Below are positions 33,437 to 45,112 of a DNA stretch of 64,000 bases, piece by piece (position 1 is the stretch's first letter; every line of letters starts with the position of its first letter). Made by a program: the position numbers and the translations under genes. The stretch is from Parapristionchus giblindavisi (lineage: Eukaryota; Nematoda; Chromadorea; Rhabditida; Diplogasteridae), in the NCBI GenBank assembly GCA_943737045.1, contig CALSFV010000402.1, forward strand, positions 141,831 through 205,830, given 5' to 3'. The notes under the pieces are model-generated. The model was not told where the DNA came from. It ran no database searches and saw only the letters and a list, made by a program, of their open reading frames with translations.

Positions 33437-36314
33437 TTAAAGGTGGACTCCCGCGAATATTTTCGTGAACAAACTGTGAAGACAGAAAGTTAGTAAAAGT
33501 TATTCTACATACCGTACACTAGGGTTGCCGTAGCGTAAGCGTAATCGAATTTACCGCGCCCTCTTGCTATCCCTTGCCACTCTCTCGTCGCTTCCCGCAA
33601 GAGAGAAGAGAGACTGCCAAAGATAGCGTAATCACCGCTAAATTAGCGGGGATTACGCTATCTCTCGCCCCTCCCCCTTCCACTCTCTGTTCACTCCACC
33701 CGCCTCGCCCCATTTGAGGCACGTTTGAAGATATATCTAATTCCCCTCACATCTGAGAGCTTGGTAGTCAACAGCAAAGTTGTAGCTCACATCTATCCGG
33801 TTCTGATTATTCTTAGGCAGACACGATACGATAAAACAAACAAAATGACAATGGTTCTACCATTTCAGAGGGAAATCGAAACGATAAGCGTTCAAAATAT
33901 GTTTTGGTATGGACAGTTGAATTTCTCTCAATGATCAGAGGAATCAGATTAGCATTTGAATATTAATTATCGGATACAGTATCTTAGACAGTTCCTGTAG
34001 TTGAATCAGCAGCAACCTCGTGCTTGTCACCTAAATCGAGATGACCAAGTAATGATCAGTTGAGTCTATCTCGCATGAAACAATCGATACGATACTTTTG
34101 TATTGATCGAGAGTAATCAAGAAACAATGGAGTCAAGAGAAACCTTCAGACAAAGGCCAAAACGGAATGAAAACAACAGGAAATGTACATGTATATGTAT
34201 CATATATGTACCTGATTTTTTTCTCCAAAATATGGCTCGAAAAATTGAAAAAAAAGACTGTTTTGTTTAAAAGAACAATTAACAAAATAAACACATTATT
34301 AGTTTACGAACAGTGATAAAATCAACGCAGTCAACAGATTTCTGAAAAGTGAAAATTATGATGCCACAAGTCTGTATTGTAAAGAAAATCCTAGGGCATA
34401 CTAGTTTTGCAGTCTGATTAATACCAATTGGGTAAATTCACTGTGTGGAATCATGGGGAAGAAATAAAGATGCTAGTACATTTACAGAATAATGCTACAC
34501 TATGCTGGTATACCAATTTTTCTCCGCAGTATCGTACATGTAAAAATCATTGTATCATGAACGGTGTGAATGGGTCTGAACGGATCAGGCCGATCAAGAT
34601 TTTGAGCGAGCTATTATGAGCGAACCGAACATTTTCGTAATGTCTCTTTGTTTTCATTGTTTTTCTCTTATTCGAATCTACTATATTAAAATAAATTAGT
34701 CCAAATATTGCCATTTAACCAAAATCATTCGTTGAATAAACTGTTCCGATTATACGCTGAATAATTAGGTCAATTTTGGTTCATTGGGGCAATTTCTTCA
34801 GAGTGAAAGCAATGATTTTTGTTAAATGGCAATATTGTGGCCTAATTTATTTTGATATAGTAGATTCGAATAAGAGAAAAACAATGAAAACAAAGAGACA
34901 TTACGAAAATGTTCGGTTCGCTCATAATCGCTCGCTCAAAATCTTGATCGGCCTGATCCGTTCAGATCCATTCACACCGTTCACGATACAATGATTTTTA
35001 CATGTACGATACTAGCTGTTAAATTTTAAACTTTGTCTTATAGATTGTTCATTAGAGCAAATAAATACGCACTAAAAATCATACATAATACTACATTAAG
35101 ACCTGTTAAAACTGATAAAAAAGAAAATGCTGTTTAGTTTTGTCAAATGTTTTCATAATTTGCCACAAATGTTTAATATTTTTTTCGTTTTGTTGGTGTG
35201 TTTTTACATTTTTGTGGAAAAAATAGATTCTGATTTTTTGTCTTGATTTAAAAATTTAAAATAATCAAAACAAAATACTGATCGAATGAACCTAAACATA
35301 GACGGATTGTGAGTGATCGATTTGTATTCAAAATAAAACTTGGTCATCTCGATTTAGGTGACAAGCACGAGGTTGCTGCTGATTCAACTACAGGAACTGT
35401 CTAAGATACTGTATTCGATGATTACTTACGGTATGCGAAGTGTAATTTATCTGATATAAAGAATCTCACAACCATCCACTCGACGAGAGACATGATAATG
35501 AGAAGTAAACAATGAGATAATGAATCATTGAAATGGGAAATAGAGGGAATAACATAGATAATTAATATTCAAATGCTAATCTGATTCCTCTGATCATTGA
35601 GAGAAATTCAACTGTCCATACCAAAACATATTTTGAACGCTTATCGTTTCGATTTCCCTCTGAAATGGTAGAACCATTGTCATTTTGTTTGTTTTTATCA
35701 TATCGTGTCTGCCTAAGAATAATCAGAACCGGATCGATGTGAGCTACAACTTTGATGTTGACTACCAAGCTCTCAGATGTGAGGGGAATTAGATATATCT
35801 TCAAACGTGCCTCAAATGGGGCGAGGCGGGTGGAGTGAACAGAGAGTAAGGAGAGGGGAAGGGGGAGGGGCGAGAGATAGCGTAATCCCCGCTATTTACC
35901 GGTGATTACGCTATCTTTGGCAGTGGTCTGTCAAATAACGAAGTTAGGAAGTGAGAGAGTGCCTCTCACGGGCGATTGCTATAGAGAAGGGAAGGGGTGG
36001 GAATAGAGTGCGTAGTCTCCCCTTCCGTTCATGCAACCCTACCGTACACCACTTATTTTATGTTAATTCAACTTATTGATCGCTAGACTCATGAATGAAT
36101 CATGCTTGCAATTGCAGGCAAAGGCGCGATTTTTGAAAATAAGAAAGTTCGGCAATAGGATTCGAACTCACGACAATGCGCTGTCTAGCCAGAAGTGTTA
36201 CCAATACACTAAGGGAGCGATGAGTGATCACTCACTCTTCTTGCATATCACTTGACATATTCATATGTGAGATACAAGAGATTTGCATGAACATTCGCGG
36301 GGCTCCACCTTTAA
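33437..36314. mobile_element. TTAA-bounded TIR element, split by a hAT-like insertion
   Basis: Ends TTAAAGGTGGACTCCCGCGA and TCGCGGGGCTCCACCTTTAA. Without the nested insertion it would be about 350 bp. The right part carries on the minus strand (about 36145-36225) a tRNA-like stretch with A box TAGTGTATTGG and B box GTTCGAATCC. A truncated relative is at 11346. Confidence 0.65.
33520..36041. mobile_element. 2.5-kb hAT-like non-autonomous element with 8-bp duplication
   Basis: Starts TAGGGTTGC and ends GCAACCCTA; the 8-bp direct repeat CCGTACAC flanks it (33512-33519 and 36042-36049). Both the TIR sequence and the 8-bp duplication are typical of hAT elements. Long inverted arms (33520-33980 and 35560-36041) and an inner foldback (about 34480-35010) fill it. 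No transposase frame was seen. Confidence 0.75.
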
Positions 36315-36627
36315 AGGGAGACTGCCATTCAAAAATTTCTCTTCAATATCATTTAATTTAGGCTAATTAGACAATGTTAAGTCAAAAAAAATTTTTTTTG
36401 AAACGTTTAGATGTTTTTTTGAAACAAAAGATACAATAAATCGTTCCGATATGCAAAGATCATGTACAGCTGAAGCCGATAAAACAAGGAAGTTTATAGA
36501 TCATGCACTACAGATCACTGTATAATTCGTTCAGAATTTTTTAATAATTTTTTTCTCTTATGTTTATGATGTCGAAGGTATCAGATAAGTTATATGACCT
36601 CAACTTGATTTGCTTGGCAGATTCGCT

Positions 36628-38617
36628 TTAAGAGAGATGGCCATTAAGACTCGACCACCCTAAGGACACGTGCGGTAGCAATGGGAACTGGGGGTCCATA
36701 CTTGGGCGTTAGGAGTGTCACCGGCCCTTATTACACAAAACAGCAGAAATTTCCTGTTTGTGCCCTCACGCTATTAAAAAAATAATTTTTGGAAAAAAAG
36801 TTAAAAAATCATATTTTTTCAAATTGTTGGGATGAAGTCTAACAATATCATTTGTAAATATCATTTGCGATGCGTCTAGGGTGCACAGAGGTTGCTAATT
36901 CACTATTAGCATCGAATGTGCGTTGATTCCTAAACCACTTTTTTGACTCAAAATTTTGTTTTTTTTTCGGACAAATTATCGCTTGTTGTAGTTTGCTGCA
37001 AAGATTTACGACCAGGTATTGTAGCCTAAGCAATTCTGCATTGATTTCACTTAAAACCGGGATCTTCCCGTTAGACCATCTTGCCGAAATTTTCGCTCGA
37101 ATTTCCGTCATCGATGGTTTTCCCGAACAAATGTATTTTCCAAACGTATTTTCCAAACGATTGGTGCGGAATTGTGCTCTACACAAAGTTTCGGGGTGAA
37201 ACCAGTAAAACTACACAAGAAGCCCATCACTTGGATCAATTTGAAAATTTCGATTTTCATGACCCCGGGGTCATGGTCCGAAAATTTCAAAATTTCTCAA
37301 GTTTGAAATGTTTTCATTGTGGCTTATTGTGAAGTACTAATGATGTGAATAATATTCAGCCAATGCTCAATTGCTCATCTCTCCTTTCAAGATTTTTTTG
37401 AAATTTTTCGTGCTGAATGCGTGCTAAAAATCAGACTTGTGTTTGAATCAGTTTCCAACTTGCTTTCTGTAACATTCTGTCTTAGTACTTTGCAATGTAC
37501 ATAATCAATATGAAAATTGTTTATTTTCGAAAATTCATAAAATTCAATTTGAGTGCCTACTTTCACGGCAAATTTCTAAAATATTGCAGTTTTTCGACTC
37601 AAATGCTGCGACAATGAGTAAATGACAATGACAATGTGAAGTTTCATGATGAGTAAAATATAGTAGAACTGAAATCCCGGCAGTTGGCTCACTTTTGAAA
37701 AATCGATTACCCCGGGGTCATGGAAAAAAATAATTTTCGAAAATAAACGATTTTCATATTGATTATGTACATTGTAAAGTACTATCACAGAATGTCACAG
37801 AAAGCAATTTGGAAACTGATTCAAACGCAATTCTGATTTTTCGCACGCAATCAGAATGAAAATTTTCGAAAAAAATGGTCGAAAGGAGAGATCAGCCATT
37901 GAGCATTGGCTGAATATTATTTACATCATTAGTACTTCAGCCACATAAATGAAAATATTTCAAAGTTGAGAAATTTTGAAATTTTCGGACCATGACCCCG
38001 GGGTCGTGAAAATCGAAAATTTCAAATTGATCCAAGTGATTTGCTTCTTGTGCCATATTACTCGTCTCACCTCGACACTTTGAGTAGGCCACAATTCCGC
38101 GCCAATCGTTGGGAACATACAGCATTTGTTTGGGCAAACCATCGATTACGTAACTTCGATCGAAAAATTCGAGAACTGGGTCTATCGTGAAGAACCCAAT
38201 TTTAAGTGGAATCGATGCAGAATTGCTTAGGCTACAACACCTGGCCGGAAATTTTGGGCACTCACTAAAACAAGGGATGATTTGTCCGAAAAAACCAAAA
38301 TTTTGAGTAAAAAAAGTGGTTTAGGAATCAACGCACATTCGATGCTAATAGTGAATTAGCAAGCACTGTGTACGCATCGCAGATGGTATTTAGACTTCAT
38401 CTCAACAATTTGAGGAAAAAAATACGATTTAAAAAAAAAATTTTTTTAATTATTTTTTCTAATAGCCTGAGGGCACAAACAGGAAATTTCAGCCGTTTTG
38501 TGAAATAAGGGCCGGTGACACTCCTAACACCCAAGTATGGACCCCCTGTTCCCATTGCTAGCGCACGTGTCCGGGGGTGGTCGAATATGATCGAGTAATA
38601 GGGAACATGCCTCTTAA
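36628..38617. mobile_element. 2-kb foldback element bounded by TTAA, copy 2
   Basis: Same family and structure as 25048-27046. The left TTAA (36628-36631) and right TTAA (38614-38617) frame it. It inserted into the degenerate 3' flank of an A/B/C-type copy, visible as gagaatcaatattgtat just after it. Confidence 0.7.
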
Positions 38618-39119
38618 TAAAGAGAATCAATATTGTATTTTTGACCGTTATCGTGTATATAACATGGCTATCGATAAGTGTTTCAATTCTATTACTATTG
38701 CTATTGTGGGACATACTGTATCATCTTCTGCAATTTGAAAACTTGTAGTGTACTTATCTTTTCTACTTGAAGTAGAATTGCAATTCTACTTCTAGTTATA
38801 TCTAAGTCTACTGCAAGTAGTGTATAATAGTTTCGTCGAATGTTCTTTCACTTGTAGTATAGTTGAAGTAAACTGCTAGTCAGTGACGTAATTTAATTTC
38901 ACTGCTTGTTTGAAAATACCAGATTCCTTCTGCATACATGACCACTATCTCTCCTCTTCACATCTCCGTATCATCTCAGTCATTTCTCTCGGATCTTTTC
39001 ATCAATCGGTGTTACTTTTATCATTTCTCTAATAACGGAAGGGAACTTCCTTTTCTCTCCTCCAGATATATCAAACATATCATCACTATGTTATGTCTGT
39101 GTCGAGTTTCATTCACATA

Positions 39120-39126
39120 TATAAAT
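39120..39126 (+). promoter_or_regulatory. TATA box of gene B
   Basis: TATAAAT about 40 bp before the ATG at 39162, same spacing as genes A and C. Confidence 0.6.
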
Positions 39127-39161
39127 ACCACCTTACAATGAATGAAACACAACATTCAATC

Positions 39162-40618
39162 ATGTATTCTCTTCTCATCCTTCTATCCTCTACTCTTCTC
39201 GTTGCTTCCCAATCACAATACGGCGTGGACGATGTGCCAGTAGCTCCTGCCTATGGTGATGCTGCCTATAGTCAACCAGAACCCGTGCCTGTGGTAGTTC
39301 CACAATACGAACCTCGCCACGATATTGTAAGAAGTCCTGTAACGTGATCTTTGATCTTTGATCTTTCCAAGGTTTGGCCATCTCGACGAAGACATGGACA
39401 TAGATGGAGTTCATCTAGTTCACCGGAAGGTCGGATCATTTCAATGGACTTTGATCTTTGACCTTTGAGTTAACCAGCATACGTTTTGTAGAGGGGGAGT
39501 GTCGCCGACTTCGCTCCAGATGCGATAAGAACGCCGGACCAAACTGCGAATGTGCCGATATTAAGTTTGTTTTGCTTTGATATTTGATACATATTTCATA
39601 GACACATGACATAGTTGATCTAGAGTGTTCATGTTAACTACAGTAGGACTTCATGGTGTCAGTGGAAGTACAGTAACCCTGTTCAGTGGGTCAGGCCAAG
39701 TCACTGTTTACAGGAAGTCCAAGGGAGACAGAATCATCCGTTGTCAAGCCAATAAGGGAGAATTCGTCCAACTTCAAGATGACAAGGGTCGTGTTCTTTC
39801 CTTCGGATTTAACGTCAGAGTAAAGGCTGAATGCAAACACGAAAGGTACGCAAAGGTACGATTATCGATTCGTATAAGGTCAGTTACCCATTTTCCATTT
39901 TAGATGGGGTGACTTGAATTTTCTAATTTTATAACCTTTTCCCGTTTACCGTTGAATTGACATTCAAAAGCATTCTATTATTCTGTAACAATACTAATTA
40001 ATTAATATTATATTCTAAATTTTATAAACAAACTGGTTTTTTTCCAGATGGACCGCTCGTGATTTCTATGGAGACAAGCTCAAATTCAAGAACGTCGTTT
40101 GCTATCGTTTCTCTCTTCCCAGTGCAGTGAACAGCACTGTTTTCGATACTCCAAGAACTGAGTCACCAATTACTCTACCCGAGGTTAGATTTGATCTTTG
40201 AACTTTGGACTTTGATCTTTTCATTTTAGTTCATCGATGTCAATTTCATTTCTGATATTGTGAACTACGTCACAGTCACTATCAGCAAAGACAGAACGGT
40301 TAGAAACTTTTATCTAAAATAGTTGATACAGGATGGCAAATGATTTCCTCGGAAATTGGCTTCGACTCCCTCCTTGTGTCAATCATTTTCCAACCTGTAT
40401 CAACTATGTTCTAAGGAGCTGAACAGCTAATACTGTTGTATTGTATTAACAATCAATACAATGACCAAATATTTAACAGTAATATATTTTAGATATTTTT
40501 TTAGATCCTCGACTCCAATCGCGATTTGACCACCGCGCTGACGGAACTTTATGAGCTTATCAATAGTTTTCAAGCACGAGCCAACAAGGAAAACGAAGAT
40601 GTGGAAGAAACCGATTGA
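39162..40618 (+). CDS. Gene B: secreted protein of an unrecognised family
   Basis: Function unknown. Exons 39162-39326, 39372-39429, 39492-39564, 39624-39845, 40048-40183, 40230-40298 and 40505-40618 join in phase to 837 nt, 278 aa. Signal peptide core YSLLILLSSTLLVASQS; then a Pro/Tyr segment with PVPVVVPQYEPRHD; a basic stretch WPSRRRHGHRWSSSS; a short Cys cluster ECRRLRSRCDKNAGPNCEC; and a folded-looking region of about 150 residues with VTVYRKSKGDRIIRC, VLSFGFNVRVKAEC and VVCYRFSLPSAVNS, ending in an acidic tail. The chosen ATG is the second of two in frame, because the first is too close to the TATA box. Gene C is its inverted, nearly identical copy. Confidence 0.8.
40318..40413. repeat. 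Intron 6 hairpin with a tRNA-like T-loop, gene B copy
   Basis: ttgatacaggatggcaaatg pairs with cattttccaacctgtatcaa. Present in intron 6 of A, B and C and in both broken copies. In the 45.6-kb copy the apex reads GTGGGTTCGATTCCC. Confidence 0.55.
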
Positions 40619-40637
40619 TTTGTATTATTTGACTGTG

Positions 40638-40643
40638 AATAAA
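40638..40643 (+). terminator. Poly(A) signal of gene B
   Basis: AATAAA 20 nt after the stop codon. Confidence 0.6.
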
Positions 40644-40810
40644 GATAGTTAGTGTTGTATTTTATGATCTATATGTAATGCATATATGTAACAGGGTTAT
40701 CAATAAGTATACGCGCATCATTTCTCTGACTGAAATTTAGGGAGGGGGGGGGGGCGATCGATTCGGCAACGATAGTTTTATGGGCAGAGAGACAAAGATC
40801 AGTTCGCGGT

Positions 40811-41649
40811 TCCTGAAGGATACGGTAGCCTAATACCGTACACTCCTACTATTAACAATGATACAAATTTTCAAATTTTATTGTCATAAGCCATCTATCA
40901 ACTGATTTATATTTTAATTTTTTTTATTTCTATATGCGATACATAAAAACAGATGAACGAAATTTGATAGATGAAAAATAAATAAATTAATAAGGGAATG
41001 CTTATAGCTGCAATAACTGGATCACAGCATCGGGGGTTGGGGGGGGGGGGTATGGAAATTTTATTGGGTTTTAAAGGGGGAACTCAACCATGACACCATG
41101 ATCCCTTTCTTTGACGATAATTCAGTGCGATATGGTACAAGTGAATAAGTGATTGCAATGTGCAGTGAGCTAGGATGCTTGTGTTGTACGGAGGCTTATA
41201 ACCGGGTGGAGGAGGCCGTGATAAAGATCGTCATTGAGAAAGTCGAGGACCAAGGGTCGGAAGGGAGTTCATGAAGACGACTACTAAACTGTAATGGTAG
41301 GACCTACTGAGTATGAGATGTGAAAGAATAAATAAATAAATAAAATGCAACGAAATAAAATAACTAATAACTAGCGAAGAGTGGGGCGTAGAGAGATAGG
41401 GAGAGACTACAAAGAGGGAGAGATGGGAATAAGAGAAGAGAAATGTGCAAAAATAAACAATTCAGGATCTCTCAAAAGTTTTTTTCAAATTCATGTTTTA
41501 TATAAAGGCTTACAAAAAAATTATGTTAAAAGTGCACTCTCGCTTGAGCTGAAAACTGTGTATATTATACTGTGATGCTGTAGGTCTCGTGTATCGTATA
41601 TCGTGTCTTGTTGTCTTGTTGGTTTGAATGATCTTGAGGTAGATTTAAA
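40811..41649. other. Spacer between the inverted arms
   Basis: About 0.84 kb with no gene. It contains G-runs (41037-41050) and a stretch ending gtgaaagaataaataaataa near 41310-41345 that looks like a LINE 3' end. Confidence 0.5.
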
Positions 41650-41799
41650 GTGTAAGGTCCGCTGCGGAAACGATCGTTGCCGAATCGATCGCCCCCCCCC
41701 CCCTAAATTTCAGTCAGAGAAATGATGAGCGTATGATTATTGATAACCCTGTTACATATTTGCATTACATATAGATCACAAAATACAACACTAACTATG

Positions 41800-41805
41800 T
41801 TTATT
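41800..41805 (-). terminator. Poly(A) signal of gene C
   Basis: AATAAA on the minus strand, 20 nt after the stop codon at 41825. Confidence 0.6.
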
Positions 41806-41824
41806 CACAGTCAAATAATACAAA

Positions 41825-43275
41825 TCAATCGGTTTCTTCCACATCGTCATTTTCCTTGTTGGCTCGTGCTTGAAAACTATTGATAAGCTCATAAAGTTCC
41901 GTCAGCGCGGTGGTCAAATCGCGATTGGAGTCGAGGATCTAAAAAAATATCTAAAATATATTACTGTTAAATATTTGGTCATTGTATTGATTGTTAATAC
42001 AATACAACAGTATTAGCTGTTCAGCTCCTTAGAACATAGTTGATACAGGTTGGAAAATGATTGACACAAGGAGGGAGTCGAAGCCGATATCCGAGGAAAT
42101 CATTTGCCATCCTGTATCAACTATATTAGATAAAAGTTTCTAACCGTTCTGTCTTTGCTGATAGTGACAGTGACGTAGTTCACAATATCAGAAATGAAAT
42201 TGACATCGAGGAACTAAAATGAAAAGATCAAAGTCCAAAGTTCAAAGATCAAATCTAACCTCGGGTAGAGTAATTGGTGACTCAGTTCTTGGAGTATCGA
42301 AAACAGTGCTGTTCACTGCGCTGGGCAGAGAGAAACGATAGCAAACGACGTTCTTGAATCTGAGCTTGTCTCCATAGAAATCACGAGCGGTCCATCTGGA
42401 AAATCCAGTTTACTTACAATATTTAGAATATAATTAAAATGAATTAGTAATATTACATAATTATAGAGTGATTTAGAATGACAATTCGATGAAAATGGGA
42501 AAAGGCTATGTAAATGAAAAAATTAAGTCACTCCATCTAAAATGGAAAATGGGTAACTGACCTTATACGAATCGATAACCGTACCTTTCGTGTTTGCATT
42601 CAGCCTTTATTCTGACGTTAAATCCGAAGGAAAGAACACGTCCCTTGTCATCTTGAAGTTGGACGAATTCTCCCTTATTGGCATGACAACGGATGATTCT
42701 GTCTCCCTTGGACTTCCTGTAAACAGTGACTTGGTCTGACCCACTGAACATTGTTACTGTACTTCTACTGACACCATGAAGTCCTACTGTAGTTAACATG
42801 AACACTCTAGATCAACTATGTCATGTGTCTATGAAATATGTATCAAATATCAAAGCAAAACAAACTTAATATCGGCACATTCGCAGTTTGGTCCGGCGTT
42901 CTTATCACATCTGGAGCGAAGTCGGCGGCATTCTCCCTCTACAAAACTTATGCTGGTTAAATTAAAGATCAAAGTTCAAAGATCAAAGACCAGAGAAATT
43001 ATTCAACCTTCAGAAGAACTAGATGAACTCCATCTATGTCCATGTCTTCTTCGAGATGGCCAAACCTTGAAAAGATCAAAGATCAAAGATCACGTTTCAA
43101 GACTGCTTACAATATCGTGACGAGGTTCGTATTGTGGTATTACCACAGGCACGGGTTCTGGTTGACTATAGGCAGCATCACCATAGGCAGGAGCTACTGG
43201 CACATCGTCCACGCCGTATTGTGATTGAGAAGCAACGAGAAGGGTAGAGGATAGAAGGATGAGAAGAGAATACAT
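41825..43275 (-). CDS. Gene C: secreted protein of an unrecognised family
   Basis: Inverted twin of gene B, function unknown. Minus-strand exons 43111-43275, 43008-43065, 42866-42938, 42585-42806, 42260-42395, 42145-42213 and 41825-41938 have exactly the lengths of gene B exons and give 278 aa. Visible differences from B are few, for example SGSDQ for SGSGQ, HANKGE for QANKGE and VRIKAEC for VRVKAEC; the open frame is kept. The promoter (TATA at 43312-43317) matches that of B, but a TIR element inserted about 190 bp upstream of the start at 43462. Introns 1, 2 and 5 carry TTTGATC heptamers on the coding strand. Confidence 0.8.
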
Positions 43276-43311
43276 GATTGAATGTTGTGTTTCATTCCAC
43301 GCAAGGTGGCC

Positions 43312-43317
43312 TTTATA
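43312..43317 (-). promoter_or_regulatory. TATA box of gene C
   Basis: TATAAA on the minus strand, about 40 bp before the ATG at 43275. Confidence 0.6.
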
Positions 43318-43461
43318 TATGTGAATGAATCTCGCTACAGACATAACATAGTGATGATGTGATTGATATGTCTGAAGGAGACAAAAGGAAATTCCCTTCC
43401 GTTATTAAATGAATGATGAAAGTAACACTCATTGATGAAAAGATCCGAGAGAAACGACTGA

Positions 43462-43886
43462 CAAGGGGATGCTCCCAACTTGTCCTGGCCATATGAGCTG
43501 GCAATAGCATGACTAGAATCAGTTTTCGATGCTTATTACGAATCCGTATTCTGAAAGTGCCTAATCGACCTCTGTTTCGAGAAAATCGGAATTGAAATTT
43601 GGCTTGTTAATTCGAAAATTCGTATAGTTTCCTCCACAAATTATCTGAATTGCATCGGAAAGATCCGGTGATGAAAGGTAGACTACTGCGAGAGTTTATA
43701 TATGAGTTCACCAGCCCACCCGGACGGTTTGCGCAGGAAACCACACGAATTTCCGAATCGAAATATCGATTTCCTCGAAACTCAGGTCGATTAGGCACTT
43801 TCTCAAAACGGATTCGTAATCAGCATTAAAAACTGATCCTAGTAATGCATCTCATATGGCCAGGACAAGTTGCGAGCATCCCCTTG
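43462..43886. mobile_element. 425-bp TIR element, TGA duplication, upstream of gene C
   Basis: Ends CAAGGGGATGCTC...GCATCCCCTTG, flanked by TGA on both sides (43459-43461 and 43887-43889). The gene B arm keeps the uninserted site with a single TGA (minus strand, 38976-38978), which proves the boundaries. Relatives at 45159 and 51328. Confidence 0.8.
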
Positions 43887-43889
43887 TGA

Positions 43890-43945
43890 GATGGTACGGA
43901 CATGTGAAGAGGAGAGATAGAGATCATGTATGCAAACGAACTATT
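43890..43945 (+). pseudogene. LINE C-terminal remnant near gene C
   Basis: Frame reading LRWYGHVKRRDRDHVC resembles the RW.GHV.R motif near the end of nematode LINE ORF2. The inverted counterpart in the B arm (about 38925-38985) has a stop in it. Very short. Confidence 0.35.
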
Positions 43946-44139
43946 TCCAAACTAACTGTCTACTTAAATTACTTCACTGACTAGGTGATTACTACAAGAG
44001 AAAGAACATTTGACGAAATGCATTACACTATTTAACACCACTTGTAGTAAACTTACGTCTAACTAGAAGTAGACTTGCAAGTCTACTTCAAATCGAAATG
44101 ATAAGTAAACAATTAGTTTTGAAATTTCAGAGAATGATA

Positions 44140-44645
44140 CAGTACAGTACAGCAGAATCCCGCCCTTGACATGGGATCCCCGGGTGTCCCGGGGTGTTTT
44201 TTTTCCTCGATTTTTTTACGCTGTAGATATGTAATATCAACTCTTCAAATTGTTTGCGTTGTTTTCCTCCACACATGACCGAATTTATCAAGGAAAGTTT
44301 GGAATTTTTAAAAACTTGTCAACTCAATTGTGCTAAGGAAAAGAAATGTTGGGACGAAGTCACTTTGCGATAGAATTTGCCGAGAGTGCGCGAGTTCTTC
44401 AAAGTTTTCGCGCGGCATTCGCCAAAAATTGAAAGAAATTAAAATTTCTAATATATTTCTCAGGCTACGTAATTTAAAACATTCCAAACTTTCCGTGATA
44501 AATTCGGTCTAACCTGAAGTAAAAGAATGCAAACAATTTGAAGAGCTGATATTCCTTATTCACAGCATAAAAAATCGAGGGGACAGAGGGTAGACCCCGG
44601 GACACCCGGGGATCCCATGTCAATGGCGGGATTCTGCTGTACTGT
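44140..44645. repeat. 500-bp palindromic element
   Basis: The left end gacatgggatccccgggtgt is inverted at 44608-44627; outer cagcagaatcccgcc / ggcgggattctgctg also pair. The interior is AT-rich without a convincing gene. Confidence 0.6.
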
Positions 44646-44649
44646 ATGT

Positions 44650-44760
44650 CCCACAAGGAAGGAGACCAAGAAGAAGACGTAGCTGAGATGGACGGATATG
44701 ATCAAGAAGCTCTACACGGAACTCAAGCTAACCGAAAGACACCCGGTAGACCCACTTTTA
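44650..44760 (+). pseudogene. Possible LINE C-terminal fragment
   Basis: One frame reads LRWTDMIKKLYTELKL after a Lys/Arg-rich stretch with a stop, similar to the GRP.TRW.D.IK tail of nematode LINEs. Low information. Confidence 0.3.
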
Positions 44761-45112
44761 TGGTACATATAGCGCCGTTAAACATGATAAGAAGATCTCA
44801 CTACCATATCTTTCATATACAGGAATAAATGAAATGATTTAATTTGGCTTGATTTAATTTGTAAGCAGTCAATGCCACCCTCGTAAATAATAAAAGAATT
44901 TTCAACTTACACTAGCCTTTCTGAACAAATTAGTCTTGAAAAGTACTGAGAAATCAAAAATTAAACATTAGCTTGTTTCTACTATAGTCTAGAAGATCTG
45001 GAAAACCGAAAACAATGATATATTTATCATATCAGTCCGAGTTATAAGAGTCCAAGAAATCAGACAGGCCGGAGATCGGCCCTTGATTTTCACTTTTTTC
45101 ACTTTTTTTGTA

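Larger units (their letters stand above)
38755..40810. repeat. Left arm of the B/C inverted duplication
   Basis: From the about 170-bp repeat at 38755 through gene B to the G-run at 40742, this is an inverted match to 41650-44105. The C arm additionally holds the element at 43462-43886. Confidence 0.7.
41650..44105. repeat. Right arm of the B/C inverted duplication
   Basis: Inverted counterpart of 38755-40810, carrying gene C. Longer than the left arm because of the 425-bp insertion at 43462-43886. Confidence 0.7.
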
